Shown: positions 1 to 10,033 of the stretch, piece after piece
How positions within the stretch are numbered: the stretch's first letter is position 1
Layout: the number at the start of each line of letters is the position of its first letter
NCBI RefSeq assembly: GCF_000003605.2
Contig: NW_003158736.1
Span: 152,943-179,733, forward strand
Direction: 5' to 3'
DNA length: 26,791 bases
DNA from: Saccoglossus kowalevskii
Taxonomy: Eukaryota; Hemichordata; Enteropneusta; Harrimaniidae
Notes under the pieces: model-generated
Database searches by the model: none
Seen by the model: the letters and a program-made list of their open reading frames with translations, nothing else
What the model was told of the DNA's origin: nothing
Made by a program: the position numbers and the translations under genes

Positions 1-244
1 ACATGAGTGGCAATATGGGAAGTGATGAATGCATGAGTGCAATATGGGAAGTGATGAATGCATGAGTGGCAATATGGGAAGTGATGAACACATGAGGCAA
101 TATGGAAAGTGATGAATGCATGAGTGGCAATATGGGAAATAATGAACGCATGAGGCAATATGGGAAGTGATGAACACATGAGGCAATATGGGAAGTGATG
201 AACACATGAGGCAATATGGGAAGTGATGAACGCATGAGTGCAAT

Positions 245-1399
245 ATGGGAAGTGATGAATGCATGAGTGGCAATATGGGGAGTGATGAACACATGAGTGG
301 CAATATGGGAAGTGATGAATGCATGAGTGGCAATATGGGGAGTGATGAACACATGAGTGGCAATATGGGAAGTGATGAATGCATGAGTGGCAATATGGGG
401 AGTGATGAACACATGAGTGGCAATATGGGAAGTGATGAATGCATGAGTGGCAATATGGGAAGTGATGAATGCATGAGTGGCAATATGGGGAGTGATGAAC
501 ACATGAGTGGCAATATGGGAAGTGATGAATGCATGAGGCAATATGGGAAGTGATGAATGCATGAGTGCAATATGGGAAGTGATGAACACCTGAGTGGCAA
601 TATGGGAAGTGATGAGTGCAATATGGGAAGTGATGAATGCATGAGTGGCAATATGGGAAGTGATGAATGCATGAGTGGCAATATGGGGAGTGATGAACAC
701 ATGAGTGGCAATATGGGAAGTGATGAATGCATGAGTGGCAATATGGGGAGTGATGAACACATGAGTGGCAATATGGGAAGTGATGAATGCATGAGTGGCA
801 ATATGGGGAGTGATGAACACATGAGTGGCAATATGGGAAGTGATGAATGCATGAGTGGCAATATGGGAAGTGATGAATGCATGAGTGGCAATATGGGGAG
901 TGATGAACACATGAGTGGCAATATGGGGAGTGATGAACACATGAGTGGCAATATGGGAAGTGATGAATGCATGAGTGGCAATATGGGGAGTGATGAACAC
1001 ATGAGTGGCAATATGGGAAGTGATGAATGCATGAGGCAATATGGGAAGTGATGAATGCATGAGTGCAATATGGGAAGTGATGAACACATGAGTGGCAATA
1101 TGGGAAGTGATGAGTGCAATATGGGAAGTGATGAATGCATGAGTGGCAATATGGGAAGTGATGAATGCATGAGTGGCAATATGGGGAGTGATGAACACAT
1201 GAGTGGCAATATGGGAAGTGATGAATGCATGAGTGGCAATATGGGGAGTGATGAACACATGAGTGGCAATATGGGAAGTGATGAATGCATGAGTGGCAAT
1301 ATGGGAAGTGATGAATGCATGAGTGGCAATATGGGGAGTGATGAACACGTGAGTGGCAATATGGGAAGTGATGAATGCATGAGGCAATATGGGAAGTGA
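245..1399 (+). repeat. Homogenised higher-order section of the minisatellite
   Basis: Two unit types alternate here. Type A reads GGGAAGTGATGAATGC and type B reads GGGGAGTGATGAACAC; the GGGG change and the AACAC change always travel together in this section. Three larger blocks end in the same A unit followed by a 28-bp unit (ATGAGGC at 533, 1031 and 1379, spaced 498 and 348 bp). The second and third blocks open with the same 29-bp, type-B and 22-bp series. Within a block the plus strand reads as 10-residue repeats MSGNMGSDEC / MSGNMGSDEH, but each block closes at a stop produced by the 28-bp unit. This looks like recent block duplication plus copy-number change. Confidence 0.85.
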
Positions 1400-1600
1400 T
1401 GAATGCATGAGTGCAATATGGGAAGTGATGAACGCATGAGGCAATATGGGAAGTGATGAATGCATGAGTGGCAATATGGGAAGTGATGAACACATGAGTG
1501 GCAATATGGGAAGTGATGAACACATGAGGCAATATGGGAAGTGATGAATGCATGAGTGCAATATAGGAAGTGATAAACACATGAGTGGCAATATGGGAAG

Positions 1601-1950
1601 TGATTAACACATGAGGCAATATGGAAAGTGATGAATGCATAAGTGGCAATATGGGAAGTGATGAACGCATGAGGCAATATGGGAAGTGATGAACACATGA
1701 GTGGCAATATGGGAAGTGATGAATGCATGAGTGGAATATGGGAAGTGATGAATGCATGAGTGGCAATATGGGAAGTGATTAACACATGAGGCAATATGGA
1801 AAGTGATGAATGCATAAGTGGCAATATGGGAAGTGATGAACGCATGAGGCAATATGGGAAGTGATGAACACATGAGTGGCAATATGGGAAGTGATGAATG
1901 CATGAGTGGCAATATGGGAAGTGATGAACACATGAGTGGCAATATGGAAA
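1601..1950 (+). repeat. 175-bp segmental duplication inside the minisatellite
   Basis: The rare variants TGATTAACAC, ATGGAAAGTG and GCATAAGTGG occur in the same order starting at 1601 and again at 1776. The two copies agree for about 130 bp before a single-base difference (GTGGAATATG against GTGGCAATATG). The offset of 175 bp is not a multiple of 30 because the block includes 28- and 29-bp units. Confidence 0.8.
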
Positions 1951-2989
1951 GTGATGAATGCATGAGTGGCAATATGGGGAGTGATGAACACATGAGTGGC
2001 AATATGGAAAGTGATGAATGCATGAGTGGCAATATGGGAAGTGATGAACACATGAGTGGCAATATGGAAAGTGATGAATGCATGAGTGGCAATATGGGAA
2101 GTGATGAACGCATGAGGCAATATGGAAAGTGATGAACACATGAGTGGCAATATGGGAAGTGATGAATGCATGAGTGGAATATGGGAAGTGATGAATGCAT
2201 GAGTGGCAATATGGGAAGTGATGAACACATGAGGCAATATGGGAAGTGATGAACACATGAGTGGCAATATGGGAAGTGATGAACGCATGAGGCAATATGG
2301 GAAGTGATGAACACATGAGGCAATATGGGAAGTGATGAATGCATGAGTGCAATATGGGAAGTGATGAACACATGAGTGGCAATATGGGAAGTGATGAATG
2401 CATGAGTGCAATATGGGAAGTGATGAATGCATGAGGCAATATGGGAAGTGATGAATGCATGAGTGGCAATATGGGAAGTGATGGACACATGAGTGGCAAT
2501 ATGGCGAGTGATGATCACATGAGTGCAATATGGGAAGTGATGAACACAGGCAATATGTGAAGTGATGAACACATGAGTGGCAATATGTGAAGTGATGAAC
2601 ACATGAGTGGAAATATGGGAAGTGATGAATGCATGAGTGGCAATATGGGAAATGATGAATGCATAATTGGCAATATGGGAAGTGATGAATGCATGAGTGG
2701 CAATATGGAAAGTGATGAACACATGAGGCAATATGGGAAGTAATGAACATATGAGTGGCAATATGGGAAGTGATGAATGCATGAGCGCAATATGGGAAGT
2801 GATGAACGCATGAGGCAATATGGGAAGTGATGAACGCATGAGGCAATTTGGGAAGTGATGAACACATGAGTGGCAATATGGGAAGTGATGAACGCATGAA
2901 GCAATATGGGAAGTGATGAATACATGAGTGGCAATACGGGATGTGATGAACGCATGAGGCAATATGGGAAGTAATGAACATATGAATGG

Positions 2990-3107
2990 CAATATCGGAA
3001 GCGATGACCACATGAGTGGCAATATGGGAAGTGATGACCATATGAATGGCAGTATGGAAAGTGATAACCATATGAATGGCGTTATGGCAAGTGGTTGGCA
3101 ATGTGGC
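2990..3107 (+). repeat. Degenerate right edge of the array
   Basis: The last units share edge-specific changes (GACCATATGAATGGC, GATAACCATATGAATGGC) not found inside the array, then fade into unique sequence after GGTTGGCAATGTGGC. Older, diverged units at an array end are the usual pattern for tandem repeats that recombine mostly in the middle. Confidence 0.8.
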
Positions 3108-6100
3108 TCTTCGATTGCATCATGACGCACACTTTGACCGATAACCATCTTCACGTTGGATTACTTCAAAAGTCCCTAAGCTGTTTCATATTAAGAAGAT
3201 GTCCTAAAACTAGTATCGAATGCAAGATAAACAAGACAGAATTAAACTAACTGGACAGTAACCGTAATACAAAATTGGGCGCTGATTTATTTCGGTTAGT
3301 TCGGCAACGTACAAGTGAATACACGACCATTTAAATTGTTGTTGTTTTTTTAATGACGAAAGTAGTGAAACTGCCACCATTAATTGCTTGTGTGTGTGCT
3401 TTGTTTCAGACCATTGTCCATGGACACTATCTGTATGCTAGACATTTGTACGAATCCATTATTTGGGTCAAAAGTAATTATGCCAATTAGAGACACCATT
3501 CATCTTGTTCCAATCGCCATCTTCAAAGCAGCCGGAAATCAACCTCTTAAAAGAAAGAAAAATAAATCGTTTATCTATGCACTAAGTTTGTGCATGTACT
3601 CGGTTGGGAGCCTGGATCAATACACAATTACTATATTACACACATTACTATAAAGTTTGCCGCAGTTGTTGTTGCGGTACACAGAAGCCGACGTACTGAG
3701 ATAATGGTTTCAAGGTGATTGCAACCGACACGGCCTTTTGGCGGTGTGCAGCCGTTAGTGTAATAGGCCCGGGATGCTCCCTTGATATCCTAGAAGTCTA
3801 CCGCACTCTACAATATCCGTGTGTCAATAGGTGTGTCCAGGTAGCTAGAGGCATAACCACTTCATCTTGTTTAATATCGAAGTGTGGATCAGAAAATATT
3901 CAAACGGTGACATAGTTTTGTTCATTGTAGTATTAAACAACGAACAAATGCAAGTTTGTTTTGGGGGATTTTTACCATTGTTATACTTCATCGTAATTCG
4001 ATGTGTATGACATATATGCCGTTATTACCACTGATAAATTATTAACGTATTTGATCATGTATTGATCTACTTAGATGACAATACTAAATAAAACATCTGC
4101 TTGTTCACAGGGATTTAATCAATATCCAGAAATTACGCAACAGGATCTAAACACTCTCGCTAGCGTAAGCCGTGAATGTTATTTACGCCTTTTTGATACA
4201 GATATGTTCTGGGTTACTATTGCTAAATTATTATGAAAGCATGGAGAAAAAATGTTTTGAATTATCCTGAATCCCTATTGTATGTATTATGATTAATTTT
4301 CATTTCACGATGTATATTTTAAAGCTATGGGGAAACCACAATGTAAATGTTTATACGAAGTCTGACAAGTTTGGATGTCCACACTATTTTTTTATTTATT
4401 TATCATCTGTTTTATGGAACCTTTAGACAAGAATGTGTAATGCTTTTAAATTCTCCGCATTTTTACCAACAATCTGTACACGAGGCTAAATGCAAATATT
4501 TGTTCTTTGTTCAAAACCAAACTGGGTTCTACTGAGTTATAAAAAAAAACGTATATAACTGTAACTGAATATGATTATTTCCCAACCTCCTTATACACGT
4601 GCCTCCACACGCACGCATTCGTTCAAATCGGCCTAGTTGCCATTTGAGTCGGTGTATTTTTCTTTTGCTGGCGTTCTTTGTGGCAGTGCTCGTAATAATA
4701 ATTGTATGCATTGTGTAAAAAATGTTGCCAATGACTCCTACTAAACGGAACTTTGCGATGGTCCGAGGCATGAATTTCCAAGTCTTCCGTCGCCTATTGA
4801 AAAAAATTAAAGTTGGATTCATCTGTAGAAGTTGTTGTTCTATACTAATGTTCGAGTAAAGAACACATTTCGCTTTAAATATATTATGGATAAATTTGTC
4901 TGTTTGTACTATTAATAGCGACAAATTTGAATCCATTGTTATTTCGAACAAAATCAGTGTATCAACTAAATCATCGACCTATTGTTGTAGCGTTTAACAC
5001 TATTAGTACTGTATTATACCGAGGACTCCGTTTCGCACAATACTTACCGTGAAGTCTATAGAAAAACTGCTTTGTCCGAATTAGCGCAATTTACGGCCCA
5101 GACCAATCTGTGTGAACTTGATGTGTGTGTTTTTTTAAAACATGTTTACATTTTAATTATTTTTGTTTATTTTTTTATGTCAAGATTGAGTATGTCATAA
5201 AATCAAACATTAATATTAGTTCATTGTTCTCAACGATTTGAACGAAATCAATCCATGATAGTCTATAATATCAACCAGGAAATCTTTTCCATGTGTGACT
5301 CAGCAGGAAAGGTTTACTCATATGTGCTCTGAATATCGATTAAACATATTCCGGAGAAATGTATTCATTTAATTTCGAGATCGTGTAATGCTATTGGCAA
5401 TACGTGTAGTTGCATTAGTTCCACTGACTCTTCTGTCTCGTGGCTTTCTTTTTGGGCAATAATTATGTTATGGTATACTGTCGTATTCGGTATGAGTGAG
5501 AAATGTGAGATTGATTGCAAAAACTTAACTTTAGTTCATTTAGTGGCGTTGTAAAAGTCATTTGGATTCGCATCGCCGTGCCATGAATGTATGACTGTAT
5601 TTCTACAATTGTAGTCGTCGTGGTACAGACGTCACGGTGGCTAAAGAACGACGTGAACCGTAACATTGGCTATACAAGGAGGTATTTCGATGCGCATATT
5701 TTTGCATTGATTTTTTTCCCGATGATGGTCACATACCATCATGAAATGTGTCAGTAAATATACATTGAAAGGAGGCGAATTCCACCCACTGTTCAGGTGT
5801 CCGGCTTATTCCAGATGTACAATGCCCCGGAACAGAGCGCCAGTCCGTAAGGGAGTCTGATGATGGCCGACAAACTTTGTGTTTTTTAATATAATATGAA
5901 TTTTGTTCATGTTAATGGCATAAACAAACATGTGATGGCTTCATTTGTGGAGACGGCTTGTTTTATTTCCATGGGAGTGGTGAGCTATTAGTTAGGGTGG
6001 AGAGATGTTTAAAATAATAGGGTGCTAAAGAGCGTCTTCGTTCTAAGCGTTTACTGGTAATGGCGTGATATGGAATTAGTGTTGTTAGATTGTTTTTATT

Positions 6101-6643
6101 ACGTATGTTCCCACTTTTCGAATACTTTGCATCGTTCAGTGCAACAGATTTCCTGTTAACATGGGGCCAAAAAAAAAGACTTACTAGCTTCCTACTAGTA
6201 ACAATTGCTACTCGTCCATCCATCTATGGTGGTTGGTTTTGCTTCTTTGCCACTTTCATGGTCCATGACGCTAGGAGACAGAACAATAAAAACAACAATG
6301 CCCCAGTATTTGTCATTGAATAAGGACAGCGTGGATGGGTTAGTTCAGCGCGTGTCTGCCACTCTGGGGTCCAAGTCACCCAGTTGGGCGGTGTCACGTA
6401 GCGAAGTAATTGACACTCTTTATAGTAGTAGTTATCGCCTTGTAGACGCATAATGCCCGTTACACTTCAAATTAGAATAGGAGAGAAAACACACCCGCTC
6501 TTGTATACGACATCACCCGCACTGACACGCAGTTCGCTACTCGACACTGAGAGGGAAGGAACGTGTTCCACACCAGTCTGACGTGTTTCCGAAATTTCTG
6601 TTAAGTGTTTTGGGGGAAATCTTCCGATTGCCAGAAAATTCAG
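3108..6643. other. Non-coding stretch between the minisatellite and FoxE
   Basis: AT-rich sequence with poly-T and poly-A runs. The open frames here are short (140 codons at most), lack codon bias and match no family I recognise. A slightly more GC-rich patch at about 5770-5870 (around CCACCCACTGTTCAGGTGTCCGG) stands out by composition only. The last few hundred bases must contain the FoxE promoter and 5' leader; no clear TATA box or initiator can be picked. Confidence 0.7.
6400..6643 (+). promoter_or_regulatory. Presumed FoxE core promoter and 5' leader
   Basis: Assigned by position only. A weak TATA-like TTTATAGTAG lies near 6419, and a small inverted repeat GGAAC-GT-GTTCC near 6557. An in-frame TAA at 6602-6604 shows that the coding frame does not run further upstream without splicing. 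The transcription start cannot be read from the sequence. Confidence 0.3.
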
Positions 6644-7945
6644 ATGGTGGCGAATTGGTGCTTAGCGGAGATGCCTGTTAATAGCTTTGTTGAGCGCGAT
6701 GTTATGGAAAACGTGGATGTTATCAACTCCGCAATTGCCGGTCCGACAGTGACCACATCGAACAGTTCAATAGTTACTCCGCATCAACACGTGTCACATG
6801 TAAGCAACGGCGGCGAAGAATCTACCAAGAGTAAAGAAGCATCACCTGAAGATGGGAAAACCGGCGGAAGAAGACGAAAGAGACCCGCGCAACGAGGCAA
6901 GCCACCTTACAGCTATATCGCACTGATTGCTATGTCGATAGCCAACTCGCCGGAACGAAAACTGACTCTTGGTGGCATCTATAAGTTCATCATGGACCGA
7001 TTCCCGTTTTACAGAGACAATTCTAAAAAATGGCAAAATTCCATCCGCCACAATTTGACATTGAATGACTGTTTCGTGAAGTTGCCGCGTGAGCCCGGTC
7101 GTCCCGGTAAAGGCCACTACTGGACGTTGGACCCAGCAGCCGAAGATATGTTCGACAACGGTAGCTTTTTGAGGCGGCGTAAACGATTCAAGCGATCGGA
7201 TCCAACTGAGGGTGGTTATTTGAACGGACACGGTTACATACAAGATAGTGCCTTCACACCGACCGCCACTGGCCGTGCACACTACCAAGCTATGTATGGA
7301 CAAACGTTATACAGTCAACAGAACACAGCGTATACGCCGGGAACGCATCATCCAGCGATGCTATCTCATTATCCGACTACGGCCACAGCACATCCACCTG
7401 CCATGGCGACAACATCTGCACCTCGCATCTTCACCATAGATAATATAATTAACCATGATCGTCAAGGGCCATTAGCAAACGGTACTCTTTCATCCCACCA
7501 TGGACTGAGTTCATCATATGTACCAAACGCGTTTGCGTCGTCAACCATCGATTTAACTCCAAGATCGTCGACTTCCGATCAAAGCCGGAGCACCTGTGGA
7601 AGTCCGCAGTCGATTCATTCCTCGCCGGTCATTCCGTCAAACATATCCCCTGATCGGGCTACTACCACTTTCGCGTCACACGCAGCATATCCCTACGCAA
7701 CGATACAAAGTGCGGGACCGGATACAAGTACTAATATTTTCACGAATTCATCACTTCACACTGCGAACAATATACCGATGAGCTCCACGTCATCGGCACC
7801 TAGGTATCCCGGTTCATGCGTAGAGAACGACTTCGCGTTTTCCTTCGCCGCCAACGCTGCGGCGACTAGGTTTAACACGTCTCATCATTTTATTCGACAG
7901 AATACATTTGGGCATGAAAGGCTCATTCCCCAGACATCAATCTAA
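6644..7945 (+). CDS. FoxE: Forkhead transcription factor, FoxE class, single exon
   Basis: Nuclear DNA-binding regulator, 433 residues from the first in-frame ATG at 6644. The frame opens at 6605 after a TAA, but with GTG, which is not a normal animal start; ATGs at 6671 and 6704 are alternatives. The forkhead domain covers about residues 86-186: [15 protein letters not shown] at its start, recognition helix around [15 protein letters not shown] (residues 128-142), and PGKGHYW in the wing region. Basic stretches GGRRRKRP (74-81) and RRRKRFKR (177-184) flank it and are likely nuclear signals. The combination GGRRRKRP[16 protein letters not shown], EDMF[16 protein letters not shown] and LTLNDCF is that of FoxE. 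After the domain lies a Tyr/His/Thr/Ser-rich tail with an eh1-like motif FTIDNII at 263-269, the type that binds Groucho/TLE co-repressors. There is no long alanine tract. FoxE genes in vertebrates are also intronless and act in pharyngeal/thyroid or lens development. Class assignment is firm; the biological role here is inferred. Confidence 0.95.
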   Translation: MVANWCLAEMPVNSFVERDVMENVDVINSAIAGPTVTTSNSSIVTPHQHVSHVSNGGEESTKSKEASPEDGKTGGRRRKRPAQRGKPPYSYIALIAMSIANSPERKLTLGGIYKFIMDRFPFYRDNSKKWQNSIRHNLTLNDCFVKLPREPGRPGKGHYWTLDPAAEDMFDNGSFLRRRKRFKRSDPTEGGYLNGHGYIQDSAFTPTATGRAHYQAMYGQTLYSQQNTAYTPGTHHPAMLSHYPTTATAHPPAMATTSAPRIFTIDNIINHDRQGPLANGTLSSHHGLSSSYVPNAFASSTIDLTPRSSTSDQSRSTCGSPQSIHSSPVIPSNISPDRATTTFASHAAYPYATIQSAGPDTSTNIFTNSSLHTANNIPMSSTSSAPRYPGSCVENDFAFSFAANAAATRFNTSHHFIRQNTFGHERLIPQTSI

Positions 7946-9190
7946 GCAGAGTAAGACACTGTTATCACCGAGTGGTAAATGAGAGACTATTAACATAATA
8001 TAGTTTTTCCAGTTTTATTTTTTTATTTCAAAGTATTTACAATAGTAGCTTTATAGTAGTCGCTGACTTGTAACTATAATATTATATATGTACAAACGTA
8101 CATACACAAATAATTGCCATTTGTCGAATATGCACTCATAAATACAGGTTTTCCATTTTAACAAGTTTAAATTATACAATCTTGTATCTCGTTACTCAGT
8201 TTAACGTGTAATTATATGTACACCCAACGTTCACACAGACACCGCCTTCAGTTATGTACGACTCGGTCCGAGTCTTAAATTCCTTTAAACCTACTGACTA
8301 TGCATAATCCGGTCCCTGGTATATTGTGCTGTCGAAATCGCTTTATTCGATTTACGGATTGCGAAGCAAAGACAGACACATGGCGACAGTGCGAGTTTGC
8401 CATGCAATACGATCTACCTGTCTCTACCCACAGTCGCACCCTATCCAAAAGCACTTTCTCTTTTTTACACTTTTTTTTGGAGACGGTTAATGGGGATTAT
8501 AACTTCTTATGTCTTAGCTAAATCAAGGCTGACTGAATTATTCCAAGTAGAATACTGTTTGATTGTTCACGGAGTTAATTATACCCGAATTCGAGGCTGA
8601 AATCCATTTATTTTCAAGTAGCGTTCCACAAGTGGGTGGCAGGTTTGGAATTCCATGGTAAAACTCAATCAGAAATGTCAACACGATTTTCTATTTTTGC
8701 AGTTCGTTTTTTTTTTTTTTCTTTTTCTCAAATTGAAAAGTCAATACAAAGGATATATGCTATATACCAATGTTACCAAACACGTATTTTGTTGTTGTTT
8801 AGCTATTTTATTTTTATCTAATTTAATATTGCCTCCCTCTATATAGAAAGTTCTCTCTCCCTTCGACACAGGAACAATTTTACACACATAATGTAACTAA
8901 ACTCACAGGTAGTAGAAGATATTGTCAGTCAGCGCTACAACGTTGGCAAAAATAGTGTATTTTAGAGTTCTGAATATTATAAAGATAATTACTATTATAA
9001 TACAAATATTAACTACATGTATTTCTTTTAAAATGTATATAGCATGCATTTGTGTGCGTTTATTTTGTTATTTTATATCAGCTATAAGCAGTATTCTTTT
9101 CCAGTTTGTTTTGTAAATCGTGCGTTAGTTTGTTTTACTTGATAAGATTGCTGTTACCAAGATCCAAATAAAAAGTACACGATGCATTAA
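7946..9190 (+). other. Presumed FoxE 3' untranslated region
   Basis: AT-rich sequence following the TAA at 7943-7945, with T-runs (14 T at 8707-8720) and no coding signal. The first canonical AATAAA that I see after the stop is at 9167, which would give a 3' UTR of about 1.2 kb. Earlier non-canonical signals could shorten it. Confidence 0.45.
9167..9172 (+). terminator. Candidate FoxE poly(A) signal
   Basis: AATAAA in the context CCAAATAAAAAGTAC, followed within about 35 bp by a TTG-repeat/T-rich stretch (9205-9231) that could serve as the GU/U-rich downstream element. Confidence 0.45.
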
Positions 9191-9204
9191 TAGTAAGGTA
9201 CCCA

Positions 9205-9231
9205 TGTTGTTGTTGTTGTTGTTGTTTTTTT
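9205..9231 (+). repeat. TTG microsatellite
   Basis: About seven tandem TTG units followed by a T-run. Shorter TTG runs occur elsewhere in the window (for example near 3338). Confidence 0.9.
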
Positions 9232-9876
9232 CACATGACACACGCATTACGCGTGTAAATTTCCACCTGTCCGTCCTGTTCCCGACACCTGCCTGGACAA
9301 GTTTGGTATAATTACTATAACATCCGGTGACACACAGCAGTCAAATTATCGACAGTGATAGCGACACAAGTACAACATTTTAAAGTGTTCATTTTTATTT
9401 TAAGGTTTTTTTAACCTGGAGGGTTATACAAATCGTCGAAAATGATACACGCTTGTCTCAATTTTGGTTACCGTTCATTTGTCGGGGTGCAGCGTACGCC
9501 GACGGAGAAATTGGGCCAGTATTTTCATCCGCTGATCTGCCATACTCACATTCTTTGTCATTCGCCACCTTTGCTAAATAACAACGGCGATTCTCGTATT
9601 GTATGTATCTCGTTTACTGGTAACGGAAAAACTGGGCTTGTTCTGACTAACTGTACCTAAGTGGAGTACATCGGGTGAGCCATTCGAACGAAACCCAAAC
9701 CAAGCACTACTTCCATTCCCCACGAGACCGACAAACCGACAAGCTTACGCATTTCGTTACGAAACTCTGCGATTATTCGGCATTCGGTCGTGTGAATTCA
9801 CGCAATGTACGGATGTGTCACTGATATGTTGTGATATATAAACAATTACTCGTATGTTTGCTGATTGTTATTCTAG

Positions 9877-9924
9877 CTACTACCAACTTCGATATGGAGT
9901 CAAGACTCCACAATGACTGGCTGT
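9877..9924 (+). other. Possible 48-bp exon with good splice signals
   Basis: A T-rich acceptor (GTTATTCTAG, ending 9876) and a consensus donor GTAAGT at 9925-9930 bound 48 bases. One frame reads TTNFDMESRLHNDWL with two leading and one trailing base; another frame is also open. No partner exon is recognisable nearby, so the gene is unidentified and this may be chance. Confidence 0.2.
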
Positions 9925-9998
9925 GTAAGTACACGATCCACGTGACTACATTTTTTTCTGGTTCGAGTTAACAAGTTTCATTCGTGATCAATCAACAA

Positions 9999-10033
9999 CC
10001 AATTTTAGATTTTTAGACTACATCTAAAATTGG
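9999..10033. repeat. Perfect 12-bp inverted repeat with 11-base loop
   Basis: CCAATTTTAGAT at 9999-10010 and ATCTAAAATTGG at 10022-10033 are exact reverse complements. A short hairpin, a protein-binding palindrome or the remnant of a small palindromic insertion are all possible. Confidence 0.9.

Larger units (their letters stand above)
1..3107. repeat. 30-bp minisatellite array, about 100 units, truncated by the left window edge
   Basis: Head-to-tail copies of a 30-bp unit that begins ATGAGTGGCAATATG and ends in TGATGAATGC or TGATGAACAC. Common length variants are 29 bp (ATGAGTGCAAT, one G lost), 28 bp (ATGAGGCAAT, two bases lost) and a 22-bp form (TGATGAGTGCAAT, near 610 and 1110). The unit has about 11 G to 2 C on the plus strand, so the array is strongly strand-asymmetric. 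Units are nearly identical between 245 and 1400 and progressively diverged after about 2480, with the last recognisable units at 3000-3107. The left end lies outside the window. Indels that are not multiples of three, and frames cut by single mutations, argue that this is non-coding satellite DNA. A repetitive protein cannot be fully excluded for the in-frame blocks. Confidence 0.97.

Noticed and set aside
245-1399. Plus-strand repetitive proteins of 102, 164 and 114 codons (MSGNMGSDEC/H repeats)
   Set aside because: They exist only because the 30-bp unit keeps one frame open; each is cut where a 28-bp unit occurs and restarts at the next internal ATG. No leader, promoter or poly(A) signal is associated.
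1-3107. C/D-box snoRNA cluster (GTGATGA matches a C box in nearly every unit)
   Set aside because: There is no regular CTGA D box (one isolated CCTGAG near 588) and no terminal stem, and a 30-bp spacing is too short.
1-3107. G-quadruplex-forming array
   Set aside because: Only one run of three or four G per 30 bp, so loops would be about 26 bases.
1-3107. CRISPR-like array
   Set aside because: The repeats are contiguous with no unique spacers, in an animal-type sequence.
1779-3154. Minus-strand proteins of 516 and 440 codons
   Set aside because: Two long frames overlap on the same strand because the satellite has no stops in any minus frame; codon content only mirrors the repeat.
6842-7303. 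Minus-strand 153-codon open frame inside FoxE
   Set aside because: It is the antisense shadow of the forkhead coding region and has no independent support.
8707-8720. Poly-T run as a reversed retroposon tail
   Set aside because: No target duplication or recognisable SINE/LINE body beside it; the surrounding sequence is generally T-rich.
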